Of a DNA stretch of 64,000 nt, positions 17,433 through 25,931 are shown one piece after another. Location of the stretch: the NCBI RefSeq assembly GCF_019879105.1, contig NZ_CP082249.1, positions 2,604,001 to 2,668,000 of the forward strand. Reading direction: 5' to 3'. This DNA comes from Natrinema sp. SYSU A 869 (GTDB taxonomy: Archaea; Halobacteriota; Halobacteria; Halobacteriales; Natrialbaceae). How positions within the stretch are numbered: position 1 is the stretch's first letter; every line of letters begins with the position of its first letter. Both the position numbers and the translations under genes were made by a program. Below the pieces are notes generated by a model, which was not told the origin of the DNA, did no database searches, and saw nothing but the letters and a program-made list of their open reading frames with translations.

Positions 17433-17744
17433 TCACTCGACCGTGGAATCGTCTTCTCGCTCGCGAAGCAGTTCCAGGACCGGTCTGACTTCCGCGAAAC
17501 GGTCCCCCGGCCTCACAGTATTCGTGCGCCGATCCCAGTCGATAAAGCCGTAATCATCTAATTTGGGGAGGGTAACGTGGTACCGTTCGATGAGAGCCGC
17601 AGTATCGCCGTCGGTCGCAGCCGGTGACACATCGATGGAGGCTGATGACTCATTCTGTGGACTTTGGTCGACGAGCGCGAACAGAATGTGCCGCCGTTGT
17701 TCAACTTCTAACACTTCGAATAAGAGATTTTGTCCTTTCGACAT
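17433..17744 (-). CDS. Winged-helix domain protein, DUF7344-like
   Basis: A 103-residue haloarchaeal regulator-like protein: LFEVLEVEQRRHILFALVDQ, then IERYHVTLPKLDDYGFIDWD and RTNTVRPGDRFAEVRPVLEL. This pattern of a winged helix ending in the DYGFIDWD turn is that of DUF7344 proteins, thought to be DNA-binding. Single gene; 17745-17902 upstream has no gene and ends at the long palindromic element. Target unknown. Confidence 0.78.
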   Translation of the reverse strand: MSKGQNLLFEVLEVEQRRHILFALVDQSPQNESSASIDVSPAATDGDTAALIERYHVTLPKLDDYGFIDWDRRTNTVRPGDRFAEVRPVLELLREREDDSTVE

Positions 17745-17902
17745 TTATCTGGTAGAATCGGGCGGCAGTCTTCTTGAAGTCGAGACATTTTCACGCTGAG
17801 GTAATTTTTGATTAAGTGAGTGAATGAGGTTAGCTCTGGTGGACGGTAGTAGACATCGTCGGCTCACCTCTGAGCCTGCGAATCGACAGCCGGAGCTACC
17901 GT

Positions 17903-18026
17903 TATAGTAACAACTGAACCGATTTACACGCCGATCGCATAGTCCGCGGTTCCCGCTCACGTCGCTCGCTCCGAACCGCGCTACCGTCGTGCGATCGGCG
18001 TGTAAATCGGTTCAGTTGGTACTATA
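17903..18026. repeat. Long palindromic element: 37-nt arms, 50-nt centre
   Basis: The left arm 17903-17939 (TATAGTAACAACTGAACC ... CCGATCGCA) pairs with the right arm 17990-18026 with one mismatch. A second, inner inverted repeat (CGCGGTTC with GAACCGCG, around 17945-17980) lies in the centre. The size, near-perfect symmetry and presence of related copies at 1066-1158 and 59309-59391 suggest a miniature mobile element or a structured dispersed repeat. No target-site duplication is obvious. Confidence 0.8.
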
Positions 18027-18121
18027 TGCCGAGCCGACTCCGCGACTCGAGGATCAGCGCGAGTCCCTCGCCGAGTTGCGGGAGCGCCACGGCGACGACG
18101 CGTTACTCGAGGACGAGTAAA
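18017..18121 (+). pseudogene. C-terminal coding remnant abutting the palindrome
   Basis: Directly after the palindrome a frame reads VLYAEPTPRLEDQRESLAEL and continues RERHGDDALLEDE before a TAA at 18119-18121. The composition is typical of a real haloarchaeal C-terminus (acidic, charged helix) and third positions are G/C. No start codon lies outside the palindrome, so the 5' part of the gene is missing or has been replaced by the element. I do not recognise the family. Confidence 0.4.
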
Positions 18122-18197
18122 CGTCGAGACGAGTATATAATGCCGACAGTGGGACAGGCCAGCGGCTACCCGGTCGTCACCGCGACGTGTAGTCGAT

Positions 18198-18690
18198 ATG
18201 CAACTCGAGCAGCCGTCCCAGAGCGCATCGACAGCCTGGAACGGCACGGTGCCGAACGCAGTCGACGCACGCGTCCTCGGGCTGGTCGTCGTGACGGCCG
18301 GTCTCGCCGCGTCGATAAACGTCCCTACGGTGGCCTCCCGATGGCGGCCGCCGCATTCGCGCTGCTGGCGGGCGGCGGCGTCGCCTGCCACCTGCTCGGC
18401 GAACGGAAACTCCGGCGACTCACCGACGACCTCGTCGAGCGGTGGAGCACGGCCGGCGGGGAGATCGAGGCCGTCACCCGATCGTCGAACGGGATGCAGA
18501 CGGAGTGGCGCGTCCACACCCCGAAGGCGAGATCGTCATCGGCGGTATCGCGCTGGTCCCGATCACTCAATTATCCGTCGAGTGGCGGGGTATCGGCGAT
18601 ACGATGGCCGCCAGCGAGGCGGCGGCGAACATTGACCGGCTCGCCGAGAGCCTCTACCGGGAAATCTTCGAGTTCGATTCGAATCGGTAA
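18198..18690 (+). CDS. Two-span membrane protein with C-terminal alpha/beta domain (two frame breaks)
   Basis: Three frames join into one 164-residue protein when a C is added at 18323-18325 (GTCCCTACGG) and at 18519-18522 (CACACCCCGAAG). The N-terminus is MQLEQPSQSASTAWNG, followed by two hydrophobic spans (ARVLGLVVVTAGLAASI and LPMAAAAFALLAGGGVACHL), a positively charged stretch (GERKLRRLTDDLVER) and a C-terminal domain with EGEIVIGGIALVPITQL and a final helix, RLAESLYREIFEF. The repaired joins, INVPYGGLP and VHTPEGEIV, read naturally. Family not recognised. Probably an intact membrane-associated protein with sequence errors. Confidence 0.6.
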
Positions 18691-18723
18691 GCCGTCGTCT
18701 CCTGACCGGTATTTTGTTCGACA

Positions 18724-19123
18724 GTGTGTTCGGTCGTGGTAATCAGTTCAGCGTCTCCGCGCTCAATCGCCGCGAACGCTCGACAATTCGTCTCTGCCGG
18801 CTATCCGGTGGTCGACTCGACTCTCGAAGCCGCCACACTCATGGTCGTCGCGTTTGGGTTCGGACTCGTCCCGCTAGCGACCGCCGCTCACGCTCACGTC
18901 CGACCGGTCTCCACCGCAGTCGGCGTCGTTGCGCTGTTGGTCGGCGTCACGCACTCCGCCCTCACGTCGGCCACCCACGACGAAGCCCCACCCCACACCA
19001 CCCCACCGGCTCCTCCCTTTCACCGTCATCCGTGCGATCGCGTGGCCACTCGAGTCACTGGTCCACTCCCGACTCCGGGAATGGGACGGCGGGAGGTTCA
19101 CCGACGGCGGAGACGCCCCGTGA
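18724..19123 (+). CDS. Possible two-span membrane protein (frame break in C-runs 18980-19000)
   Basis: From GTG 18724 a frame reads through two hydrophobic stretches (ATLMVVAFGFGLVPLATAAH and VSTAVGVVALLVGVTHSALT), reaches a proline/histidine-rich section over three C-runs, and then loses coding character. Another frame picks up LPFTVIRAIAWPLESLVH and ends GRFTDGGDAP at TGA 19121. Two missing Cs in the runs (around 18985-18999) would give one 133-residue protein. It starts 33 nt after the preceding frameshifted gene and may form a unit with it. Function unknown; a real gene is likely but not certain. Confidence 0.4.
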
Positions 19124-19171
19124 GTCCGTTCCGCCGGTCTCGCTACCTACCACCCGTGACTACCTGGACCA

Positions 19172-19690
19172 TCACTCGAATAACTCCTCGTGGCGCTGTG
19201 CCAGATTCGTATATTCGCCTGCGGAGAACTCCGCAAGGATTTCCCCCGCATCGATCCCCGTCTCCTCGAGCGGCGTGATCTCGGCGGGAACGCCGCGGAC
19301 GAACGACTCCGGCGGGATAGCGTACTCGTCGGGGACGACGGTCCCGGCGGCAACGATGCTCCCGCTGCCGATCGTTACGTCAGTGTTGATCGTCGCGTTG
19401 AATCCGATCAGCGCCCGCTCCTCGACGGTCGTCTCGTTGAGGACGGCCCCGTGGCCGACCATTACTTCGTCGGCGAGTCGCGACGCATGAATCGTAGCGT
19501 TGTCTCCGACGTGTGTCTCTCGACCGATGTGGACGGGACCGATGTCACCGCGGCAGACGACGCCGGGCCAGATACTTGCGTCCGCGCCGATCTCGACGTC
19601 GCCGACGAGGATCGCCTCTCGGCTTACCCGTGCCGTGTCGTCAACCATCGGTCGGTCCCCCTCGAACTCGTAGCGTCTGCTGTCGACCAT
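19172..19690 (-). CDS. Gamma-carbonic-anhydrase-like hexapeptide-repeat protein
   Basis: A left-handed beta-helix protein of 172 residues built of hexapeptide turns (VGDVEIGADASIWPGVVCRG, IGRETHVGDNATIH, VMVGHGAVLNE, ALIGFNATINTD). It aligns with the gamma-class carbonic anhydrases. The first two zinc histidines are present (NATIH and VGHG) but the third, normally five residues after the second (GHGAxLH), is asparagine here. It may therefore be inactive as a carbonic anhydrase or act as an acyltransferase-like protein. The start at 19690 (MVDSRRYEFEG) is preferred over the upstream ATG at 19717. Single gene. Confidence 0.85.
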   Translation of the reverse strand: MVDSRRYEFEGDRPMVDDTARVSREAILVGDVEIGADASIWPGVVCRGDIGPVHIGRETHVGDNATIHASRLADEVMVGHGAVLNETTVEERALIGFNATINTDVTIGSGSIVAAGTVVPDEYAIPPESFVRGVPAEITPLEETGIDAGEILAEFSAGEYTNLAQRHEELFE

Positions 19691-19886
19691 GCATGAACGG
19701 ACCACGAATGCGTGCATAATACCGAATCACGATACTCGTGACAGTCACGCTCGAGCGGAAGTCGGCCGGCCCGAATCGGAGTCAGCATCATTCAGATTTC
19801 GAGACCGATTGAAACCATCAGATACCATCTAATGGTTTGCAAGCCCACTACTTATCCCGTATCGAGTCGGATTACTAGTCGAACAC

Positions 19887-20732
19887 ATGCCCCAGTCAAA
19901 TTCCCCCATTCGAGCGATGTTCGATGCACAGCGAACCGCAGTCAAACAAAGTCAGCAGCTGTTCAAGCACAGCGTGGCCACCCAACGAAACGTCGACACA
20001 ATGGCCCTGACCGGGATCAAAGGTCAGGAGTCCCTCCAGCGCCAGCAACTCGAGCTCGCGCAGGCGGCGACACACGGCTACCTCAGCGCAACGGCGGCGA
20101 TGCTACCGAGCGACGACGACCCTGAGGCCCATCGGACCATCGACGAGACCTTCGACCAGCTCAAAACGACTCACGCGGAGGTTTACGAGGCGCTCGAGCG
20201 CGAACTCGAACGAGGCGTCGACTCCGCTGACGAACTCTCCGGAGAGTTCGTCGATGCCCTCGATGAGCAGACCGACCAGCTCCTCGAAATCACGGAGGCC
20301 GTCGAGGACCAGACGGTCCAGAACGTCGACGAACTCTCGGGACAGCTCCGCGAGCAACTCGACCAGACCCAGGAGCTTCAGGATCGGCTCGAGGACCAAC
20401 TCGAGCGCCAGACCGGTGATGTCGAGGCACTCCTCGAACGGCAGGCCGAACAGGTCGAGCAGTTCCAGCAGCAACTCGAGGAGCAGACCGAGGCGGTCAC
20501 CCAGGAGATCCCGGTACAGGGGACTGACGAGCCCCACACGAAGATCGAAACCGATCCGGAGCATACCCTCGAGTCCGTCGAGGGAATCGACACGGATACC
20601 CGCGAACAGCTCTCGGAAGCCGGCATCACGACTATCGACGACCTCACGCGCGCCGGTCCCGAGGCCGTCGCCGAGGCCGCCGATATCTCGGAGGACCAGG
20701 CCGAAGACTGGATCGAGCAGGCCGAAGCGTAA
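19887..20732 (+). CDS. Coiled-coil protein with C-terminal helix-hairpin-helix domain
   Basis: A 281-residue haloarchaeal protein. Residues 1-85 form an amphipathic helical domain (AMFDAQRTAVKQSQQLFKHS), reminiscent of phasins; residues 95-215 are a long coiled coil rich in E and Q (ELSGQLREQLDQTQELQDRL); residues 225-281 form a helix-hairpin-helix pair (LESVEGIDTDTREQLSEAGI, then IDDLTRAGPEAVAEAADIS). The HhH part normally binds DNA or mediates protein contacts. The promoter is a TATA-like ACTTAT about 35 nt upstream. A role on polyhydroxyalkanoate granules or the nucleoid is speculation; no pha genes are nearby. Confidence 0.7.
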   Translation: MPQSNSPIRAMFDAQRTAVKQSQQLFKHSVATQRNVDTMALTGIKGQESLQRQQLELAQAATHGYLSATAAMLPSDDDPEAHRTIDETFDQLKTTHAEVYEALERELERGVDSADELSGEFVDALDEQTDQLLEITEAVEDQTVQNVDELSGQLREQLDQTQELQDRLEDQLERQTGDVEALLERQAEQVEQFQQQLEEQTEAVTQEIPVQGTDEPHTKIETDPEHTLESVEGIDTDTREQLSEAGITTIDDLTRAGPEAVAEAADISEDQAEDWIEQAEA

Positions 20733-20842
20733 GCCGGCTCACAGCGAGTCGCAACTGTCGCCCTCCCGGTATCAGAGGGACGAGAGCACGGAGCTCGACG
20801 CTTCTTTGTTCATTTCGAGGGATCGAAACGACCGACAGCCGC

Positions 20843-21112
20843 TCAGGACTCGATCTTGTCGACGATTTCGCGAGCCTGCTCTTTCGCTTTGTCCTCGCCG
20901 ACGTGCTTGTCGATCAGAACGCTGGTGACCTCCCAGTCGTCCTCCCCTTCGACCTTGCCGGTCCGGACCTCGCTGCCTTCGGAAACCGACTCTGCCGGCT
21001 GCTCCGCCCAGTCCGGGGTCCGTATCTCGTCGTACTGATCGGGATCGCGAAACCGAACGTGAATGTAGTCGTCCTCTGTTTCGACTTTATTGATATCTGG
21101 CGTGTCGGCCAT
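20843..21112 (-). CDS. Conserved haloarchaeal protein, 89 residues, function unknown
   Basis: Small acidic soluble protein. The core is beta-rich (DDYIHVRFRDPDQYDEIRTP and DDWEVTSVLIDKHVG) and the C-terminus is a helix (DKAKEQAREIVDKIES). No catalytic or metal motif. Good G/C third-position use and a clear ATG at 21112 support coding. It is convergent with the coiled-coil gene and divergent from the phosphoesterase gene. I do not recognise a named family. Confidence 0.65.
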   Translation of the reverse strand: MADTPDINKVETEDDYIHVRFRDPDQYDEIRTPDWAEQPAESVSEGSEVRTGKVEGEDDWEVTSVLIDKHVGEDKAKEQAREIVDKIES

Positions 21113-21269
21113 AGGGGATTTTCGACGGCAGTACCTCTAAATCACGACCCTGAATGTGCCTCGGTCGCGTCTCGGCCGATACAGTGGCGATACCCTCTTG
21201 CGATCGACACCGCACGAACCGGCAGGATTCGGCGCGGACACTATCCGAATCGGGTTCCTACGTGCTCCC

Positions 21270-21914
21270 ATGCTCGTCCTCGGCGACGCCCACGCGTCAG
21301 ACCCCGACCGGTGTGCGACCCTGCTTGAACTCTATCGAACCCTCGATCCCGATCGCGTGCTCCAACTCGGTGATCTCGAGCGGTACGACCTCCCGGCACC
21401 GACGTGGTTCATCGCGGGCAACAACGAGGATTTCGACGTGATCGAGGCGCTGCGGGCGGGCAACGACCCCGCAGAAACGAACAACGTCCACCTTCTCGCG
21501 AGCACAGCGGCGACGGTCGACGGCCTCCGCGTGGCCGGTCTCTCGGGCAACTTCGCACCCACGCGGTACGATCGATCGCGAGACGACCTTGTCGGCGAGC
21601 GCCGCCGCCACTTTACCCGCGAGGACATCGAGCGGGCCGCCGAACTCGAGGACATCGACGTCCTTCTCACGCACGAAGCGCCGAACGGTCTGCTATCCTA
21701 TGGCTACGACCCCGGCTGCGAGTACGTCGACGATCTGCTCGAGACGATCTCGCCCGAGCTCTGTCTGGTCGGCCACCACCATCGCCACCGCGAGGCCGAG
21801 ATCGCAGGCACCAGGGTCGTCAGTCTCGCGCCCGCGTGGGAGCGCTACTACACGCTCGAGCCGGAGACACTCGCACTCGAGAGTCACGAACACGACCTCT
21901 CGGGGAGCGACTGA
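21270..21914 (+). CDS. Calcineurin-like metallophosphoesterase
   Basis: A 214-residue phosphoesterase with the five family motifs in order: GDAHASD at residues 5-11, GDLE at about 34-37, GNNED at about 49-53, LLTHEAP at about 131-137, and GHHHRHRE near residues 169-176. It belongs to the YfcE/MJ0936-like group of small archaeal phosphodiesterases. No signal peptide. The start at 21270 puts the first motif at the N-terminus as usual; the upstream in-frame ATG at 21156 would add an implausible 38 residues. Substrate unknown. Convergent with glnA. Confidence 0.85.
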   Translation: MLVLGDAHASDPDRCATLLELYRTLDPDRVLQLGDLERYDLPAPTWFIAGNNEDFDVIEALRAGNDPAETNNVHLLASTAATVDGLRVAGLSGNFAPTRYDRSRDDLVGERRRHFTREDIERAAELEDIDVLLTHEAPNGLLSYGYDPGCEYVDDLLETISPELCLVGHHHRHREAEIAGTRVVSLAPAWERYYTLEPETLALESHEHDLSGSD

Positions 21915-21962
21915 AAAGCGGCGCAGAGAGAAAGAACTGACGCAGACGGCGGTGGATCCGCG

Positions 21963-23318
21963 TTAGAACGTCTCGAGGTAGCGGTCGAGCTCCCAGTCGG
22001 AGACGTCAACGAGGTAGTCCTCGAACTCCTGGCGCTTGGCCTCGACGAACTTGGAGCTGACGTGGTCGCCGAGCGCGTTGTAGATCGCTTCGTCTTCCTC
22101 GAGCGCGTCAACGGCTTCGCCGAGGTTCGACGGCAGCGTGTCGATGCCGTACTCCTCGCGCTTTGCCTCGTCGAAGTCATAGATGTTCTCGCGAACCGGG
22201 TCGGGACAGTCGAGATCCTTCTCGATGCCGTTGAGTCCGGCGTGGATCATGACGGCGAGTGCGAGGTAGGCGTTACAGGACGGATCCGGCGAGCGTAGTT
22301 CGACGCGCGAGGCCGCAGGCGTGCGTGCCGCCGGCTTGCGGATCAGTGACGAGCGGTTGCGGTCAGACCAGGCGACGTAGACCGGCGCCTCGTAGCCCGG
22401 CACCAGTCGCTTGTAGCTGTTGACCGTCGGGTTCGCGATTGCCGTAATTGCCGGCGCGTGCTTGAGGATGCCGGCAGTAAAGGCGTGGGCCTCGTCGCTC
22501 AGGTTGAACTCGTCGTCCTCGTCGTGGAAGGCGTTCTCGCCGTCTTCGGTGAACAGCGAGAGGTGGGTGTGCATCCCCGAGCCGTTGATTCGCGGGATCG
22601 GTTTCGGCATGAACGTCGCGTGGAGGTCGTGCTGTGCGGCGATCGCGCGGACGACGGTGCGGAAGGTGCCGACGTTGTCAGCCGTCGTCAGGGCGTCGTC
22701 ATAGGTGAAGTTGATCTCGTGTTGGCCTTCGGCGACCTCGTGGTGGCTCGCCTCGACCTCGAAGCCCATGTTCTCGAGACCGTAGATGATGTCACGACGA
22801 ACATCACTCGCGAGGTCTTTCGGCGCGAGGTCGAAGTAGCCACCGGCGTCGTTGGTCTTGGTCGTTGCGCGGCCGTCCTCGTCCTCTTCGAAGAGGAAGA
22901 ACTCCGGTTCGGGCGCGGCGTTGACGGTGTAGCCCATCTCGTCAGCGCGCTCGAGCGCGTTCTTGAGAACGCGGCGCGGGTCGCCCTCGAAGGGTTCGCC
23001 CGTGTAGGTATCATAGACGTCACAAATCATTCGGGCGGCGGCGCTCTCCTCCTTCTGGCGCCACGGGAGAATCGCGAAGGTGTCCGGGTCGGGCTTGAGT
23101 CGCATGTCCGATTCCTGAATGCGAACGAAACCTTCGATAGAAGAACCGTCGAAGTAGATACCTTCAGTAAATGCCTTCTCAGCCTGCCGGGCCGGCACGG
23201 AAACGTTCTTGACCGTCCCCAGAATGTCAGTGAACTGCAGTCGGAGGAAGTCAACGTCTTGCTCCTCGATTTCGTCCAATACCGCCCGTTCAGTGTCAGT
23301 AAGGTTGCCGCTTGTCAT
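21963..23318 (-). CDS. glnA: Glutamine synthetase, type I
   Basis: Makes glutamine from glutamate, ammonia and ATP, the main ammonia assimilation step. The protein has 451 residues: N-terminal beta-grasp domain ([27 protein letters not shown]), then the catalytic domain with [46 protein letters not shown] and the C-terminal [10 protein letters not shown]. The arginine site RNRSSLIR is present. The C-terminal adenylylation-site region of proteobacterial enzymes is not evident, as expected for the I-alpha type. Divergent from lrp, whose product probably controls it. A TATA-like TTTTAGT lies about 35 nt upstream. Confidence 0.96.
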   Translation of the reverse strand: MTSGNLTDTERAVLDEIEEQDVDFLRLQFTDILGTVKNVSVPARQAEKAFTEGIYFDGSSIEGFVRIQESDMRLKPDPDTFAILPWRQKEESAAARMICDVYDTYTGEPFEGDPRRVLKNALERADEMGYTVNAAPEPEFFLFEEDEDGRATTKTNDAGGYFDLAPKDLASDVRRDIIYGLENMGFEVEASHHEVAEGQHEINFTYDDALTTADNVGTFRTVVRAIAAQHDLHATFMPKPIPRINGSGMHTHLSLFTEDGENAFHDEDDEFNLSDEAHAFTAGILKHAPAITAIANPTVNSYKRLVPGYEAPVYVAWSDRNRSSLIRKPAARTPAASRVELRSPDPSCNAYLALAVMIHAGLNGIEKDLDCPDPVRENIYDFDEAKREEYGIDTLPSNLGEAVDALEEDEAIYNALGDHVSSKFVEAKRQEFEDYLVDVSDWELDRYLETF

Positions 23319-23444
23319 TTTTCTCGTCGTGCTATCCTCGTAACTCTGCTACTAAAACCCTACTGTTCCGTGCAAATCTTCTCTCTCCACCGGTAAACTG
23401 CATATTCGTAAATTTCTAAAGGCCCCAGTGCGAGGGTAGATGTG
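23319..23444. promoter_or_regulatory. Divergent glnA/lrp promoter region
   Basis: On the minus strand GGTTTTAGTAG (about 23350-23360) is the likely glnA TATA box. On the plus strand ATTTCTAAAGG (about 23411-23421) is the likely lrp TATA box, 25-30 nt before the repaired lrp ATG at 23445. The AT-rich word ATTCGTAAAT between them is a candidate Lrp site; a related word, TTACGATTTTCGTAA, occurs at the other Lrp-type locus (33270). Confidence 0.5.
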
Positions 23445-23908
23445 ATGACGTACGAAATCTCGATGCAAAATTAGTGAATTCACTTCTCGGCGACGGCCGA
23501 GCGAGCCTGCGGAGCCTTGCCGAGGAACTGGACGTCTCCGTCACGACCGTCTCGAATCACCTCTCCAATCTCGAGGAGCAGGGCGTAATCGACGGCTATA
23601 CGCCAAAAGTCGATTACGATGCGGTCGGCTACGACGTGACCGCCGTGATTCAACTGCAAGTCGAGGGGAACGCCTTACCCGATGTCACCGACACGCTGCG
23701 CGAGCACCGCCAGATGACCAGCGTCTACGAGGTCACCGGCGACTATGACGTGATTGCCATCGGCAAGTTCGAAGATACTGATGGGATGAACGACCAGATC
23801 AAACAGCTGCTGACCGATCCCGATATCAAGGCCTCGAATACCAGCGTCGTTCTTAACGCCGTCAGCGAGAACGAACAGTTCGAGCTCGAGGTCGACGAGA
23901 ACGAATAA
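23445..23908 (+). CDS. lrp: Lrp/AsnC family regulator divergent from glnA (frame break at codon 4)
   Basis: Transcription regulator of 154 residues after repair. The family N-terminus, [18 protein letters not shown], is recovered only if one A is added to the AAA at 23455-23457; as given, the ATG frame stops almost at once and only a GTG at 23474 keeps the main frame open. The HTH is [20 protein letters not shown]; the C-terminal RAM ligand domain contains [17 protein letters not shown]. Lrp genes beside glnA are a conserved haloarchaeal arrangement, which suggests amino-acid-dependent control of nitrogen assimilation. The N-terminal repair rests on family knowledge. Confidence 0.9.
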
Positions 23909-24034
23909 TTGGTCGATCCTTTTCGGATACGATACATTGCGAGCAGTGGCGACGCCAATCAAACCACTGGAGCGAACAAAAAGAGTAGCTAACGAATGAT
24001 GATTATCCTCTCGACCGGATGTCGGCGAGCGAGT

Positions 24035-24181
24035 GGTTCGAAGAACCCGAGCGACGCCGTTCACCGAGCGAAACGCGGTTCTCGCCCTTCGGGCTCCGAA
24101 CCGCGGAACGTGAACGGGCGAAGCCCGTGAGCGTGCAGCGCTCGGGCCGACGACTGATGTGAGGGGGCGCAACGCGCCCCC
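24035..24181. repeat. Array of hairpins beyond the thermosome gene (array B)
   Basis: Perfect inverted repeats in a row: 24035-24047 (GGTTC, loop GAA), 24074-24105 (CGCGGTTC arms around an inner GCCC/GGGC with loop TTC), 24114-24128 (ACGGGC, loop GAA) and 24163-24181 (GGGGGCGC, loop AAC). The stretch 23909-24260 carries no gene. The array mirrors that at 12630-12816: different stem sequences, mostly 3-nt loops, and the same side of the same type of 3' element. Confidence 0.8.
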
Positions 24182-24195
24182 GAACGGAGGGAGGA

Positions 24196-24260
24196 GTGCT
24201 TTTAATCGAATTTTTGCCGAGGGTGCGCCTACGGCGCACCCGCAGAGCAAAACTTCGTTC
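24196..24260 (-). ncRNA. Two-tier 3' hairpin element after the thermosome gene
   Basis: It starts 3 nt after the TAG at 24261-24263. Outer stem: CGAATTTTTGC (24207-24217) with GCAAAACTTCG (24247-24257), one mismatch in 11. Inner stem: GGGTGCGCC/GGCGCACCC with loop TAC (24221-24241). The blocks GTGCTTTTAATCGA (24196-24209), TTTGCCGAGGG and GCAGAGCAAA are shared with the element at 12882-12969. Type ncRNA is a working label; it could be a terminator or a DNA-level repeat. Confidence 0.6.
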
Positions 24261-25931
24261 CTACATCATGCCGCCCATGCCACCGCCCATGCCGCCCATG
24301 CCGCCAGGGGCACCGCCGGGGCCACCAGCCTCGTCGTCGCCCTTGTCGGTCGACAGATCGCCGGCGGAGATGATGTCGTCGATTTTGAGCACGAGGTTGG
24401 CCGCTTCGGCAGCGGAGGTGACGGCCTGTTCCTTGGCGTGGGCCGGTTCGACGACGCCGGCCTCGAAGGTGTCCTCGACGTCGCCCGAGAAGACGTTCAG
24501 GCCGGCCGTGACGTCGCCGTCGTCGTGGGCCGCACGCAGGTCGACCAGCGTGTCGATCGAGTCGAGACCCGCGTTCCCGGCGAGGACGCGCGGAACGAGC
24601 TCGAGCGAGTCGGCGAAGGCCTCGACGGCCAGTTGCTCGCGGCCGGAGACGGAGTCAGCGAAGTCACGCAGTCGGGAGGCGAGTTCGACTTCGATTGCAC
24701 CGCCACCCGCGAGGACGCGGCCGTCGGAAACGGTCTGTGCGACGACATCGAGCGCATCGTTGACGCCGCGTTCGAGTTCGTCAACGACGTGGTCGGTCGA
24801 GCCGCGAAGCAGGAGGGTAACGCCGTGGGCGTCCTCGCCCTCGACGTAGAACAGCTCGTCTTCCTCGTCGCGAGTCACGTCGCCGAAGCCGAGGTTAGCC
24901 TCGGTCGCGTTCTCGAGGTCGGAGACGGTCGATGCGCCGACGACCTCCTGGAGGAACTCGAGGTCGGACTTCTTGGCGCGGCGCACGGCGAGGATGCCTT
25001 CCTTGGCGAGGTAGTGCTGGGCGAGGTCGTCGATGCCCTTCTGACAGAAGACGACGTCAGCACCGAGGTCGGCGATTTTGTCGACCTTCTCGCGGAGCTG
25101 TTTCTCCTCGCGGTCGAGGAACTTCTGGAGCTGGTCCGGATCCGTGACGGAGACTTCGGTGTCGACGTCGGTCTCCTCGACCTCGATGGCCTCGTTCAGG
25201 AGCAGAATGTCGGCGTCTTCCGCCGAGCGGGGCATGTTGTCGTGGGCGGGGTCCTTGTCGATGATGCCGCCTTCGAGGAGGTCGGATTCGCCGGCACTGC
25301 GACCGGTCTGGGTCTCGATGTTGAGGAACTCGAGGTCGACAACGTTGTTGCCGTTCTCGTCCTCGACGGTGACCTGACGGATGGCTTCGACGATCAGCTG
25401 GGCGAGGTGCTCTTTGTTGACCTCGGTGCCCTTGCCGGTCATCGAGGTCTCGGCGGTCTTCCGGAGGAGTTCCTCGTCGTCGGTGTCGATGTCGGTTGCG
25501 ATGTCATCGATCTCCTCGCGGGCCTGCTCGCTGGCGAGGTGGAAGCCCTTGATGATCGCCGTCGGGTGGATGTCCTGCTCGAGGAGATCCTCGGCGTTCT
25601 TGAGGAGTTCGCCGGCGATCGCGACGGCCGTCGTGGTGCCGTCGCCAGCTTCGTCTTCCTGCGTTTCGGCGACCTCGATGATCATCTCGGCCGTCGGGTT
25701 GTCGATGTCCATCTCCTTGAGGATGGTGACGCCGTCGTTAGTGATCGTCACCGATCCCATGGAGTCGACGAGCATCTTGTCCATCCCCTTCGGGCCGAGC
25801 GTCGACTGGACGGCTTCAGCGACCGCACGGGCGGCGCTGATGTTGTAATCCTGGGCGTCCTTGTCCTTGACGCGCTGGGAGTCCTCGCTCATTACGATCA
25901 TCGGCTGCCCCTGCTGCATTCGCTGACTCAT
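24261..25931 (-). CDS. Thermosome subunit (group II chaperonin)
   Basis: Subunit of the double-ring archaeal chaperonin that folds proteins in the cytoplasm. The protein has 556 residues: [15 protein letters not shown] (nucleotide site), [26 protein letters not shown] (catalytic aspartate region), apical domain in the middle (residues about 210-370), and [14 protein letters not shown]. The C-terminus ends in the Gly-Met-rich tail ([14 protein letters not shown]) that projects into the cavity. The start at 25931 ([13 protein letters not shown]) is chosen; the frame is open further upstream without conservation. TATA-like ATTTATG lies about 33 nt before the ATG. A structured element follows the stop codon. 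Confidence 0.96.
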   Translation of the reverse strand: MSQRMQQGQPMIVMSEDSQRVKDKDAQDYNISAARAVAEAVQSTLGPKGMDKMLVDSMGSVTITNDGVTILKEMDIDNPTAEMIIEVAETQEDEAGDGTTTAVAIAGELLKNAEDLLEQDIHPTAIIKGFHLASEQAREEIDDIATDIDTDDEELLRKTAETSMTGKGTEVNKEHLAQLIVEAIRQVTVEDENGNNVVDLEFLNIETQTGRSAGESDLLEGGIIDKDPAHDNMPRSAEDADILLLNEAIEVEETDVDTEVSVTDPDQLQKFLDREEKQLREKVDKIADLGADVVFCQKGIDDLAQHYLAKEGILAVRRAKKSDLEFLQEVVGASTVSDLENATEANLGFGDVTRDEEDELFYVEGEDAHGVTLLLRGSTDHVVDELERGVNDALDVVAQTVSDGRVLAGGGAIEVELASRLRDFADSVSGREQLAVEAFADSLELVPRVLAGNAGLDSIDTLVDLRAAHDDGDVTAGLNVFSGDVEDTFEAGVVEPAHAKEQAVTSAAEAANLVLKIDDIISAGDLSTDKGDDEAGGPGGAPGGMGGMGGGMGGMM

